Assembly: GCA_023853785.1 (NCBI GenBank)
Contig: JAJIRX010000844.1
Span: 1-54,280, forward strand
DNA length: 54,280 nt
Origin: Psilocybe azurescens
Taxonomy: Eukaryota > Basidiomycota > Agaricomycetes > Agaricales > Agrocybaceae
Direction: 5' to 3'
In this document: positions 11,136 through 24,110 of the stretch, one piece after another
Layout: the number at the start of each line of letters is the position of its first letter
Numbering within the stretch: the first letter of the stretch is position 1
Program-made: the position numbers and the translations under genes
The notes under the pieces: model-generated
The model's database searches: none
What the model was told of the DNA's origin: nothing
Seen by the model: only the letters and a program-made list of their open reading frames with translations

Positions 11136-12877
11136 ATGTCGAACGGAAAACTGATGTTGGACAAGTGTTTTACGGTGGAGGACGCACTTGTGGACTTTCG
11201 CAACTCTGAAGAACCGGTGAGTGGTAAAGGCTATGTGGACCAAAGTTCTGTATTCAATAACTCCATCAGAGTATTAAAGGTATCAAAGAAATTCTCGATG
11301 GCCTATCTCACACGAACGTGGCACCTTCTAGCGAGGATAGCAACGCAATCGCACGCTTCAGGCTCGAAGCTTCCATCGAGTTGAAGAGCCTCCACGATGA
11401 GAGAAGGACCCTTCAGGAATACGTCATTAAATCGTGTATCCGAATCGCCGAAATTCGTTGTGTCACGGCCACAAGAGAACGCTACTTGCAGGTTTCCAAT
11501 CGGGTGCTATCTCCCTTCCGTCGACTTCCTCCGGAAATTTTAGAGCAAATATTCTACTATGCGAGGGAGTTCAGACCAAGTGAAAGACAGCCTGGAAAAC
11601 CCCTTCCTCTTATTATTGGTCAAGTATGTCATTCATGGCGTCAAATCTCTATCACGCGCTCTCTTTTGTGGGACACTGTCGACATGACCTATATACCTTC
11701 GCCGTTCTACTCATTGCTGGATTCCAGTATTATATCCACGCCAACTACCGCTGTTCTGGATCTTTGTTTTCAAAGATCGTACCCTCTTCCATTGAACCTG
11801 TCACTCCGACCAAAGTTTTTGTCTTCCGACGGGAACGAAATACCTCCGATCCACATATCCAGCGTCAAAACAATTGCGTCCATTTGTCATCGCATCCAAA
11901 AGTTAGGCATACATGCCAATTCAAAATCCACCGTAGAGCCGCTTCTGCTGTCATCTATAATCCAGTTCCCCATGTTGGAGTCATTACATCTTGAGATGGG
12001 TCGCTGCAACGATGGAGCGTCTGGACCAGTAACACTCTTCGAAAGGTGCACCGCATTGCGGGAAGTTGTTCTCGATCTACAGCCTACGCATCCGTTCAGA
12101 ATCATAATTCCCTGGGGCCAGATTACACATCTCGACATGCTTCACGGGAACCGACCTATCGCAGACTCTACCTGGCGAACTCTGGTCAGAATGCTCAGAA
12201 ATCTCGAGAATGGAAGATTCTGTCTGGCTGGCCGAGTGCCAGGTACCGACGACCCGTTCCTCAGCCATCACCATTCCACTGTTGATTTAATGAATACCTT
12301 CGAGCTCTCCCACCTGCACACGTTGACGATTAGGTTTGTTGGTCAGGAGTTGCCGCAGAATCGAAACATATGGCTGCTGAAAAATCTCGATTTCCCAAAC
12401 CTGCAGGACTTTCATTTCTCCTTCGTCCGCGCTTCTACCCTTCCATCGTTTTTCTTCTGGCGTAACGAGAACCTACAGAATCCGCTTTATCCTCATCTCC
12501 ATAAGCTTAAATCGCTTACGCTGTGGGCAATCTCTATATCCACTACAGAGTTAATCGACCTCCTCAAGATCACGACATCTTTGGAGAGGTTCCGGTTCAA
12601 AGGGGCTGCGAAGTGGACTCTGCGATATTTGGTGAGATCACTAACGCTCAAAACGGGAGAGTGCTTCACCCTGGCTCCTTCGCTGAAGAATGTCATCATA
12701 TGGGCGGAGAATGTCTCGAAAAGTGAGGCGCAATCGTACATGTCGATGATCACGACTCGCCAAGAAAGAAGGTCCTTTAAGATGACAATTTTCTGTCGCA
12801 AGAGATTAAAAAATGTCCCGGACGGCTATATGGTCGTGGTTGAGGATCTTGCTGGAGCGGAGTTTCTTGATCTTTGA
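11136..12877 (+). CDS. F-box protein, agaricomycete type with LRR-like C-terminus
   Basis: Two exons: 11136-11216 and 11270-12877, with a 53-nt GTGAGT...CAG intron in phase 0, give 562 aa. The large exon has no in-frame ATG before its coding part, so the upstream exon (MSNGKLMLDKC) is needed. Residues about 112-160 carry the F-box: LPPEILEQIF, a GQVCHSWRQI block and LLWDTV. A helical, possibly coiled segment (LKSLHDERRTLQEY) precedes it. The remainder has repeated leucine-rich strands such as LESLHLEMG and LHTLTIRFV. The family acts as substrate receptor in SCF ubiquitin ligases. The target is unknown. No frame defects. Confidence 0.85.
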
Positions 12878-15046
12878 AGGTAAATCGTAGCATTTAGAAA
12901 ATGCAGAGTCTGTCAATTGATCTATCTCTTGATATCTCTGCTCATCACGTTTTTCTGGGTATGATAGATGTGCCTGGTAGTTAATGCACACCATCCAACG
13001 TCCAAGTTTTGCCAGAAGTTATACTTGACAACTCTGGCACAAGCAAGTCGCGCCCAGAACTAGTGGAGTGGACAGTAAAGACCTTGGGTTATTTTGCTAG
13101 AGAAAAGCAGGGATAAAGCATCAGATGTCTTTGTTCAAGCTCTACCAATGATTGGGCAATGATATCTTCTCTCCGAGTCGGACCCAACTCGGACCCCTAA
13201 AGTTATTTTTTCTTCACCTAAACCCTGATATTAGCCACCTTTTCACAAAATCTACTCATCTCATATTTTTAGCCCAAATGGTAGTCTTTAAATAGATTTA
13301 ATGGTCTCGTTAAAGCCTCGACAAGCCTCGAGTTAGATGCAAGTCGGATGTATGGCGGAAATGTCTAGTGTTACTGTCACGTGTCTGCTGTAAGTCACGA
13401 GTGGGACTAGACGCGCCGGACGCGTCATTAGGGGCTATATCTTTTAGATTGCAGCCTGGCAAACAAAAACAAAAAAGGAGCTTAAACGTAGATAGTATCT
13501 TATTCAAGAGAGCTCAAATTTTTGTCAGGAGTGTTGAATATTTAACACTCAAATTTAGTTCAAACATACACCATACTAAGAAATGACGGAATCGTTGCTG
13601 ATTCACATCATGTCAATGACAAAAATATATACAGACACGACAATTACTTGGGTCCATCGTGGAGCTATTCAAATTTCAGCGCCCAGCTGGTAAGCCTAGA
13701 CTACTATGCTCTTATAGTTTTGGATGAGAGGTTTCAAACACAGCTGCGTATTCCTTTTAAAGCTTGGAGTGCTCAATGACGCGCCCAAGATTCTATCTTA
13801 GGGCTGTATTCTCAGAATGTTCTTATTTTTACTGTTACCTACTGAATGGTTTCGTTGGTCTGCGTAATTTTGTCTATCAGTTGCGATCGAGGCTCAGAGT
13901 CCCATGATATGCATATACATGCTTGTCGGTCACAGTCCAGGACACACAGGGTTCTGTCCTAGAGATGTATAATCGGCAAGCTCTTGTTTCTGCTTAAGAA
14001 ATATACCAGATAGTTCCTTCAGCTTGGATAATTCCCGTCAGGCTCTCTCTTCGGTCAGAAACTTTGTCATATACAAATGGTTGTCGGAGGATCTTAAGAT
14101 GATCCTATCAACATGGCGCGTAGATTTGGTGGTGCTAAAGAGAATATGGTTTGACAAATGTCTTCAACAGACTCTAGGTGACGGCGTGACCTCTACGAGC
14201 GCTCTACGGGATGTCTTTAGAGATTGTCTTCAGAAATTCCTTCATACAAATTTGTGCTGGTATCTTCGAATTGTGTCATAGATAGGTGCTTGGGGGTGCT
14301 TAACTATCGGACCGTAATCTCAATACACATTACTTAATAGGAAGCTACTGAGTCTTTTTGGACAGCTGCTCAGTCGATGCAGAAATAGATCTACTCGTGT
14401 CCTTGGTGTGTCGGTATTTGTGTCATCACACGCTATATATGCGCGTCGGCATGTCGAGAATATGTGAAGCCATGAAGATTCCAGTGCCTAGATCCATATG
14501 TTGGGGTTGGGTTATTTATGGTTTCCGTGGAACCCGTGGGCGGGCGTTGCTTGGTACTCTTATGCTACTTGGAGTCTTGTTTCTTGGAGAGCGGAGAGAA
14601 TACACTTCTGTAACGCTCTCGAGTGGTTGGGCGCCGTCCTGCTTATATATATATAACCTTCGTTGAAGCTATAAACGGAGATGACTCGAGTCCAGTGAAT
14701 GCAATTTAATTATAGTTAGGCTATTCGGAGTGTGTATGATAGACAGTCCCAGGGGTGAGTATGTAAGAAGATGCGAGCTTGTACATGATGAACCTCAAGC
14801 GAGGCAGGGCGTGGTCAATACGAAGAAAAAAAATACATATGCGAGGGAAGATAGGGATGCAATGCCTCGACGAAGCCCCTGGTTTTGTTTTGAGCAAACA
14901 GTAATCGTCAAGGTCATTCTCAGCGTCTAAGTTCGTTTTATCAAGATATCCGGATCGCTAGAGCGTCGCGAAATCATTAGCCGAGCAAGCGTGGTGGGGG
15001 CGTAGATCCTCTTACATTATCATACATTGTGCGCGATGCGTTGCGT
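12878..15046. other. 2.2-kb gene-poor stretch
   Basis: AT-rich, many stops in all frames. Open frames reach only 102 codons (14358-14666) and show no domain. No repeat with both ends visible. I see nothing to annotate. Confidence 0.5.
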
Positions 15047-15818
15047 CTAGATGATGCCCGGGAAGAACCACCATGGAACAGCAGCAGCGTACGCATCCCA
15101 TTCCTCGCTGAACAGCTTCCGCATCTCTTTATCCTCGGCATCGGCCCTGCTGATCCCCACGCAGAACGTCCAGAGCCACCATACAGCCCACACGATGATC
15201 GCCGTGCGCTCGTTGCGCAGTGGCCCGCACTCGGTCATCCAGCTACCGCGGGTGAGGTGGGAGAACGCGAGCCCGAATACTAGCAGGAGAGAGCCTGTGT
15301 ATGCCGGGTGTCGGACGTATGCGTAGAAGCGGTTCGTGATGAGGCGGTGTTCGGGGTGAATGGTGAGGTCGAAGGTGAAGAGGTGCCCAAGAGCTTTGAA
15401 GCAGTCCAATCTGATGTATGCGCCGAGAACTACTGCTACAACTCCGAGGACGAAGGACGGTGTCAATTGAATGAAAGTGGAGCTTGGAGCCGGGGATGCG
15501 GGACATATAAGAGATGCAACTGGTGAAAGCTGGGCTGGGATCGGGAGGATAGAGCGGAAGTAATAGAGAACTTCAAATGCAGCGCATAGATATGCGATTA
15601 ATTGGTGGACCTGGAGGAGAGTGCAGGCGATGAAGGCTGAGCTTTGACGGGATGCATTATGCATGGATATTTACCTTAAAGATGAGAGGTGCAATTTGTA
15701 AAATGTACATCTCTTCTGTGTGGTATCGCTGCTTCGGAGCAGTTGGGTTGGGTGGTGTACATACAAAGCCATTGGAGATAGCCTGAATGGTGACGAGGAT
15801 AACTCGAGCAAGAGACAT
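15047..15818 (-). CDS. Isoprenylcysteine carboxyl methyltransferase (ICMT)-like membrane protein
   Basis: The ICMT family methylates the C-terminal prenylcysteine of CaaX proteins, using SAM, in the ER membrane. Exon 1 (15818 to about 15675) encodes MSLARVILVTIQAISNG, typical of fungal homologues. Exon 2 carries several hydrophobic segments and the family core: NRFYAYVRHPAYTGSLL, then RADAEDKEMRKLFSEEWDAY, followed by a hydrophobic WWFFPGII end. The exon join is one base out of phase (AA at 15676-15677). One extra base there, with acceptor AAGCTCAG, gives a continuous protein of about 250 aa. It could also be a related phospholipid-methyltransferase-like ICMT homologue rather than the true Ste14 orthologue. 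Confidence 0.8.
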
Positions 15819-17521
15819 TTTAGGACGCTCTGAGACGGGAGAGGAAAGCGGGATATTGAGAAAAACTAGATTTTGAGCGCGGGTTATATACAGACTTGAC
15901 TCCGTGGGATCTGGATAAGAAGACTGGATGATAGAGGGAGAAACTCTTATTCCCAAGGAAGCAAGCAAAGGTTGATGCAAATTGCATAGATCTGGAAGGC
16001 GTTTACAACGGCCATAGCATAGCATGAGTACAAACTCCAAACTTCCAAGATTACTTTGGGAGCTTGCCGTAAACTCGGAGCGGTGCCCCCTAGCCCATAT
16101 TGCCAGATTTCTCGATGTCGGCTTGTAAGGTTGCTGTTGAGATGATTTAGACACAATTGGGCGATTGATTCCCCGTTTGCAAGTAAGAGAGATGATTCTC
16201 CCTCGTGGATCATCCCAGGCGTCATCCCTCCCAGATTTTCTTCCAAGGGGAACTTTCTTCTCCCGGACAGCGTCAACCCATGACAAGTGTAGTATGTGAT
16301 GTGTTTTCCCCGTGGACTTTTGAGCTATACAGAATGAAAACGATCAAAATAGATCATGGATATTGTAATATACTGATATCTTTTATCTCGCCTCAAGGAG
16401 GTACCATCGTATTTTTGGGAGGAAGATTAGTGTCGTGTCGTTCGAGCTTCTGGTAAACATCTCGATTCCTATGGATGCCTTCTGGCAACCTTCTGGGGTC
16501 GAATCCAAGCTGCGTTATTTCAGCCTCGCATTGTCTGACGGTTGTGTTCATGCTCCGCGGCGGACGTATGTATCATTAGTCAGTCCCTACTACGGATGAT
16601 GATTTGGATTCCGAACTCCTTTTGTTGATCTGATCCATTGGATTCGTGTGAGGGACGGTGTCCGACGGAGGTACGGACTAAAGATTACAAATATCTGATG
16701 GGCGGCGCCATTGCGATGAGAGTGGTCGACATGAACAACACCGGCTGGGAAAATAAGAACCTAAAATAATCAGTTCTCACTGAAGCTAGGTACCGGTTGT
16801 AACCGGGATTTGTCGTCGCAGATTCCAGAAGACAAATTCCGGAAAATCAGACTTAAAATCGCGGAAACGAGGCATTCCGAGGCCTCTGGGATGGCTTCGC
16901 CGAACTAAGGAAATTTCATACATCAGCATACATCCCAAGGCCAATCCAAGACAGCCGATGTGGACAGATACGGACCAACAACGAAGACTGCCAAATGATG
17001 AGCTGCCGAGTATCTCGGACTCATTGATCGACTCCGAGGTGTGTATTTTGTGGAGATAGGCATCCATGGACTTCAAATCTCTTTCTATCGGCTAGATATT
17101 GTAATTGCGAGTTCTGAGGACTACTTACATGTGGAAAATGTGACCCCTGACTTTGAGCAGTCTCTGAAGTCTGACTTGCATAGAGAATACTGTATGTCCC
17201 CCAAATTTGTCAGAAGTAACTATACTCAATACGTTTGAGCCCTGTAGCTTGGAAGCGTCAATGACAATAGATTGCAGTCCAATCACGATAGTAGATTCGG
17301 GATATGCCGCTAGCCTTAAGGAATAATTGGTCAGCAAGATCGATATGTGCTAGTAGCGTCCGAGGATGTACGGTCGCCCATCTTCGAACTGTCGTTCTCC
17401 TCGCTTTATCGACACTGCACTGCTCTCTTATATACGACTATACACTGTTCATTGACCTTTATTGACTTTTGGCATCCATATCTCGTGCTTTTCATAGTTG
17501 TTCTAATCTACAAAAAGCATC
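15819..17521. other. Intergenic, two weak minus-strand frames
   Basis: Minus frames at 16786-17076 (96 codons, with one possible membrane span GCLGLALGCMLMYEISLV) and 17125-17337 may be exons of a small unknown gene. The splice pattern is not convincing. The long frame 15657-16286 is a read-through of the methyltransferase first exon. No feature is called with confidence. Confidence 0.3.
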
Positions 17522-20500
17522 ATGTCGTCGTCGGCGTCACCATCATGGTCTCCCTGATTCCTGGAGATCCAAACCTGTCGCTCAGGTAAGTAAATGGCTC
17601 TCATTTACACTCTTCACACTCATTTATCATCCTTGGTGGATTTGTTCTTCAGGATGTCGAATATCCGGATCAGGCTCATCTCACAAAGTCGGTCTCATTC
17701 CTCGGTTTCATCAGATCGAGGGACGACTAAGTTTCGCGTGATCCTATGCTCACAGAGTACTTTCAAAACTCGAGGCACTACCACCTCTTGTTACTCCATC
17801 CGAGGTGCGCACAAACGTCGAAGTTACACGGATCTCCGTTGATCTTATACTTGCCAACCATTCCTTCTATCCTGCCTCATGTATAACCACCAACAACTAT
17901 GAATCTTGGATCACCACCAACTCAACCCCAACCCCATCGATAACGAACGCCAAAAAATCGACGCGAATCCAGATAGAAAGGCTGCGCTATCAGCTCGGCC
18001 TCGTTCAGAGGAACGAGGCATTCTTGTTGCACGCCGGTGATTGTGCAGAGAGTTTCGACGCGTGCACTGGGGTACGCTTTTTATTCTGCTAGCATTTATT
18101 CCGGAGTTTCTCTTTTTCGCTTCGATTATTCTGAACTTTAACACAATCTTTATGCAATTGCTGCACCCCGTGACTGTCCAAAAACAACACTCCGCAATTC
18201 TTGCTCTTCCGACTCAAATCCACTGCTACTGAATTCAAACTCCCTTGTCCGTCGTCATTGCTCGCATATATCCTGTATATGTACATTTTTGTGTCTATCT
18301 CTGATCCGAAGGAACGTCCAGTTTCTTCTCCATACCTTCTTTTCTATCATCTTCTTTCGAACTCTTCGCGCCTGGTACTGAAGTACTGATTTCGTATCAA
18401 ACAGCAAAACCTTTCCTCGAAAATCGGTCTCATCCTTTCCTTTTCGTTGGTCTTGTTGTGGGGTGCTCGTCTTCCTGTGGTATGTCATCTTTTATCCGTT
18501 TTCGAAATTCGAGAATCTATTTCTGTAGTGCGGTCATCGCCTTTTGGGTAGTGTGATATTTGTCTCAGATGCGGGCTTTTGCACACCGCCTGTGCATGCC
18601 GCGAACCTCTTTTCAGCATGCGTTCTTGCCGCAGCACATGGTTTGCCTATTCTGCCTCCCGCTTATTTTAGGCGTTCGGGCTGTACGCCTATATCGCCGG
18701 ACAGCATCAGGCGGATATCAATTTAATTTGTTTCATTTTCTTTTCCGTATTCGCGTTCACTTCCGCTTCCTCCCCTGCCTTTTTGTAGTTCGAACCCCAG
18801 AAAATATCATGCCTCTCCCTCTTTCTTCTGTCCGATTGTGTCGCTTCCATAGAGAGCTTCCCGCGAAGCTTTCCTTCCTCGTCGAAGCTCTTACTTTTTC
18901 TTATTGACACTCTCCCCCCTCCCTCTTCCTGCCCATAGGTACGCATAGGCCGCATTGCAGGCCAGTATGCAAAGCCACGCAGCAGCAACTACGAGAAATT
19001 GGCAGATGGTCGACAGGTCTTGAGTTTCCGGTCAGATGATATCCCGTTAATCGCTTGGATATGCGGTTATTAATATTTGTTGCTCCTTTTTTTCTTTTGT
19101 ATAGTGGAGACAACGTTAATGGGTCAGTTCTCTTTTAGTCATGTCCCTTGAATATTCTTGTCTGACGGATTCCAATTACACGTACCTCCCAATCGGTATC
19201 ATTATCGTTGGCTGCATTCCTATTTCCGTTTTCGTTTCTTCAAAACTGGACTCCAAAAACCCTAAAACTTACACGCGTAATCCAAAATGCAAAATTGACA
19301 CCTGTTAAACTGACAACGCTAACTACTGCTATACCACGTTGCATCTTTTACGCACCTTTCGGGCCTTGTTGTGGACGACGCACGAATGCTTTGAACACAG
19401 ATTGGATCCTAACGATCGTACGCCTGACCCAGAGCGACTCATGAGGTATGTTATACGCATATATCTAATCATCTACTTTTCTTCTTCTTTGAGGCCTTTG
19501 GGTGCCGCTGCGAGTCTTCGCAAACTGTTCTATTTTGGCTCCTGCGATCGTCATCAGGGCCTATTCAGCAATCCTGCTGTCGATCGCGGACCGTCCAGCT
19601 TCAGCTGCATTAGTTCTTTTCTGTTGACTGTAGGGACCTTTGAACGCCGTTCCACGCGCGTCAAGTGCAACTGTGACCCTTCTCGCACGTTTAGTTCCAA
19701 TCCAATCAGACGCCGCTGCTGGATAGGCTCTGAGGATGGCGAGTTACGGTGTGAGATATTGGACATGAAATTGGATGGATATGGATATGTTGTCAACAAC
19801 CTTATACTATGCTCGTTTATCTAACGTGAACGGTAGAGCGCATCAGGGCGATGGTGTCCTGGGCGGTGTGGTCATCGAGAATCATGCACTCGTCCTGATA
19901 TCCCGCCAGTGCTAGTGATGTTGCTTGGATCACTGCCATGGAGCTGGAGGTATTACGGGGGAAAATAAAAGCTGAAATGTTTCTTTTATTTTCAATCTAG
20001 CGCGTATTTCCACTCGACGACGACGCTGAACTATCTTCGGGGCCTCCTCACCTCCGGGTTCGCGTCCTTGCACCACCCCAGGGATTGGTCGCTGTCTCAC
20101 GTGCGATCCCCATCTCTACGGTACGTAATTCTCCCGTCTTTCATCTTTTAATTCTATTTGCCTTTGCCATTTGTTGGTTAAGTATTACGATACTTTTATT
20201 ACTTACCTTCGACGACCGCTCATTTTGGCACCATTTCCGCCATCTTATTACTCCACAAATGGACTCTATCCTTCAGTTTGACTCTGGCTATGCGTTCTCT
20301 TACACATACTTTCTTTCTTTCTTCATATTCCCGACGCGCCACTCCTCGCATCGCGGCCTTTGAAGTGAAGTACGAGGCTTTGTCCGAGTCTGCGTCACTA
20401 CCATCATGCAGTCCGTCTCGTTTACGCTACACTTGTTCAAACTTCATCGTTTGTAATAGCAGTCTTCAACGACTGGATAGCTTGGTTTCTCTTTGTTTCT

Positions 20501-23440
20501 ATCTTATTCGTTCGTTCTTTGCATCGCGTGCTTGGCTTTTTTTTTACGTCTGCGCGTCCGTCCCTTCTTTTCTTCCCAGTCCCTCTTTCCTTTTTGGGGT
20601 TAGGTTGATTATGTCAGCTCGTAGCATTTCTAAACAACTTTTCTTTACTCTCGGACCATGCAGACAGGAATTCGAGACCATTATCGATGGCCTCTCAGAT
20701 GCCCTCGATTTCAGCCGGACCATTGGAGCGGATGCGGCCGCATCGATCCCATACGAACAAGGTGGTGGGAGAGGCACACTTGGAGAAGTCGATTTTTATA
20801 CGAGGTGTGTGCTACGTTTACGCATGTTTCTTTTCTTTTCCCTTTTCTTTGACCCTCTATCGTCGTCGAACTAAACTATTGTATTGTTTCTTCTTTTTGA
20901 CAGCCATGAGGGGTTGATGTTAGGTTATGAAACTGCGTTAACGCGCGAGTTACCCGTGCCCCCTTCGACTTTGGATGTTTCTGGATCTGGATCTCCTACA
21001 TCTGTCTCTGCTGCTGCTGCTGCTACTACTTCACCTGCCGCTTCAGGACCTGTTAAGGCGCACTATAACACCGGGGCGCACTTCCTGTGGATCGGAGACC
21101 GTACGCGCCAGCTGACGGGTGCGCATGTGGAATACTTTAGGGGGATCAGGAATCCTATTGGGATCAAAGTTGGTCCCAGCATGCAGGTGGATGAGTTGGT
21201 TAAGGTCTTGGATGGTGAGTTTGTTATCGAGTTTTTTCCATATTCTGTTTTATCTTCGTGCTCGTATTTCTTTGTTCCTTGTGCGTGGTGTGGGTTGGTT
21301 GCCGTACTTGTCATGTCGGTGCCAGGGTTGGTGGTGTCTAGGCGTGTCATTTGGACGGCCGTGCTATTGTCCCCACACGAAGTCTTGTTGGCTCGAGTCG
21401 ATGTACAGGTCATTCGCATGCATGGTGGCGTCTAGATAGACACTATCCCCGGTGCTACCACTGCATGAAATCCTGTTGTTTGAATCATACGACTATGTTC
21501 ATGCCATAGAATCTGACCACTTTTTGTTTATTACCGTCTAGTCGTCAACCCTGATAAAGAGAGCGGAAGAGTGACGCTCATAACCCGATACGGAGCATCA
21601 AAGGTGTGTGTTCATTCATTGACCCGATCTATCTTTTTCTTCTTCTATTGTTCCTTTCTTTTCTCCAATTCTCTGAATCAAACATCTTCTCGTGGATCAT
21701 CTCACTGGAGTGATGAGGGAGTGAAGCCATTCTCGTGTTCTTGTTCGTATTCGTTAATCGTTCGCGTTCATTTCCTCATTTTGTTTCTCCTGTTCGCTTC
21801 CCCGTTCCGAAATCATCGCTATCCATACTACGATGAATCTTCTCCACGCGAATCCTTTGTTTCGCTCGCAGACCTGGGATTGACCCATCATGTTCATAAC
21901 TCCTTTGGAGTTACACGATCTGAGTTTCGACGATGGTCGTCAGCATTTGATTTTCTTCTCTTATAGATCTACAATTTTATTCTGCTTCGTCGCTCAAAAC
22001 TTCTTTTCCATTTCTTCCTCTATCTATGTTCTACCCGAGATGTGCGAGATTAACGCTATTCTCTTTGCTTCGTGATTTTGGCAAGGGGCCTACGTGCTGG
22101 CTGTGGGCTAGTTTCTTAGCTTATTCTTTTATTTTCTCATCTTTACACCTGCACGAGGCAGCACGATTATGATTAGTCGATCTCTTTAGAATCTTGCGCT
22201 CCCGTTTACTCCCCCCATTCGTCGCTCCTAACCTATTCACAAACTCACTCGCTGATTTTGGGTCACCTTACCTCTAGATTGACGATCACCTACCTGGACA
22301 TATTCGAGCAGTTCAGCAATCAGGCCACCCCGTGGCGTGGATATGCGACCCTATGCATGGGAAGTGAGTTTTATCTTCTAAACTGTCCTTCGGATTTCCA
22401 TCAGTTCTGTGGTTGCGCGCTGCATTCGTACTCGAATATGCGTACTCCCTTCTCATCCCTTGTTCTCTCTACGTCGTTTGAAATTCCTGGATCAGGTGGC
22501 GTGATGAGTTGTTGGGCATGTATTGTGGCATGTCATCCCACTGCGGGAGGTGCTATCCATGTCAACACCGTGGCCTTGTGCTCTTGTGAAGACTGCCTTC
22601 ACTCGTATCTTCATGTGTTGTTATTTTTGTTATTGATCCATTGCGACCTGCTCTAAGCCCGAGGCCGTCATGCAATGTGGGATGAGACTATCGGGGCCAA
22701 TTTTACGGACTCACCTTCCCATATTTGTCGACACTGAGATCCAGACACTCATCTCTCGTATAATCCTTACTTTCTCACATTTATTGACTGATACGATCTT
22801 TGACAGTACTCAAACGTCGGTCTCGGGACTCAAGACACGTCACTTCAACAATATCATCTCGGAGTTGACTTCGTCTCTGCGCATTCATACCGAATGCTCC
22901 TCTCGCCTCGGTGGTGTCAGCCTCGAATTCACTGGAGAGTTGAATGACGAAGGGTACTCCGTAACGGAATGCCTCGGTGGTAGCATGGAGCTGAGCGAAG
23001 AGGAATTAGAACTTCGATATCAGGTACGATGCCACGTTTAAACTCGTCTCGACGTGAGCTAACGTCTATTTCTCAGTCGTTCTGTGATCCAAGGTTGAAC
23101 TTTGAACAGAGCCTCGGTATGTTTTCTCATCCTTGCGCTATGTTGAGCTTTGAGCATGAGATCGATGGTTCTATTTTTATCTATCTACGTTTCCCCACCT
23201 CGCTCCTTGGAGCTGCTTTTGCTTCTCTGTGATTTCTTCTCAGACTTGACGATCTTCTTTTCATGATTCTTGATGTGTTCGGTTTCACGCTATATTTTGT
23301 TTATACACGCATGCTGATATGGTTTCTGATATTTTAGATATTGCTTTCCTCATGTCCAATCACTTCAAAAAGAAAGGCGTACTTCTGCGGGAGCTGTCAG
23401 TGCCGATGCTCTTTATCAACAATTCAAGAAATCACAATGA
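17522..23440 (+). CDS. 3-deoxy-D-arabino-heptulosonate 7-phosphate (DAHP) synthase, class II
   Basis: First enzyme of the shikimate pathway: PEP + erythrose-4-phosphate to DAHP. Sixteen exons can be read: 17522-17585, 17653-17704, 17758-17822, 17973-18071, 18405-18479, 18939-19045, 19105-19122, 19401-19445, 20001-20120, 20664-20804, 20904-21214, 21542-21603, 22278-22363, 22807-23023, 23077-23116, 23338-23440. They give about 534 aa. Metal ligands known for the class are present: Cys in HAGDCAESF, His in CDPMHGN, Glu in SLEFTGE, Asp in CDPRLN. Other class motifs: VRIGRIAGQYAKPRS, AYFHSTTTLNYLRG, IGDRTRQLTGAHVEY. A Ser/Ala-rich insert (SVSAAAAATT) interrupts the usual HECLLL...Y region. Two frame slips: the C run at about 17553 and A5 at 23367-23371. 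With the second repaired, the tail ends ADALYQQFKKSQ. Confidence 0.93.
19105..19122 (+). other. 18-nt micro-exon of the DAHP synthase gene
   Basis: Flanked by TTTTGTATAG and GTCAGT. It supplies the GDNVN residues that complete the class II SFRSDDI..GDNVNG motif. The phases fit on both sides (two bases before, one base after). Without it the conserved motif is lost. Confidence 0.75.
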
Positions 23441-24110
23441 ACTGCTGACTGTTTCTATTTTTTGATCAAGTCTGTCTTGTGGTGATGTGTTGTTAAAATT
23501 TGCACGGACGCGAATATTTGACCAAGGTCCACCCTGCCGCCAACCTCAAAAAGACTACGCTCTGCGAGTCACACCCCTGTAAAAATCGTTGTGTTTTGTA
23601 AATCTTTTCATAATATACGCGCTTTCGAAATGATTCCGCCTAACAATAGATCGACACGACGACGGCGATCAATCTTCGTAGAATTGCAAGCATCGTCACA
23701 TGAAAGGCACGAGCACGGGCACGAGTCAGGCTGCAAACGCAGTAGTAGAAGAGTAAAGGACTGTACTTAGCAGTGGAACTGCGTCTTCTGGTCCTATATT
23801 AACAGTTACAGCCAAGAAGATTTCTTTGAACACTTACTCGAGCCGCTAACACGAAAGGTACAAAGATTAGGATGTGTGCGACTATTCAATTCGTTGGGAA
23901 CTGCCGCGCTATAGTTATTGTTACCTCAAGGCGGAACACGAGTCAACTGCGGATTACAAGGAAGCGTGATTCTTGCACGAGGCAGTAGGTTGCGAGCCTG
24001 TACATGCATTGTACGAAGTTACTAGCCCGAAAAGTCTTCTTTTAAGCGCCCAAACGAAGATGTATAAATGTTCTTTCATCAGTTCTCCTCAGCTTCCACG
24101 GTTTTCCCTC
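23441..24110. other. Intergenic
   Basis: Between DAHP synthase and the RGG-tailed protein gene. No open frame or repeat stands out. Contains the downstream gene's leader. Confidence 0.4.

Noticed and set aside
15657..16286. 209-codon minus-strand frame
   Set aside because: Only its last part is the first exon of the methyltransferase. The upstream part is low quality and lacks a family match.
18560..18700. Frame with LPLILGVRAVR, considered as the missing DAHP synthase exon
   Set aside because: The exon at 18405-18479 (SKIGLILSFSLVLLWGARLP) fits the family and both phases, so this frame is intronic.
23700..23760. Possible CRISPR-like or tandem array
   Set aside because: Only short GCACGAGCACGGGCACGAG repetition. 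No regular spacers, and CRISPR arrays are not expected in a fungus.
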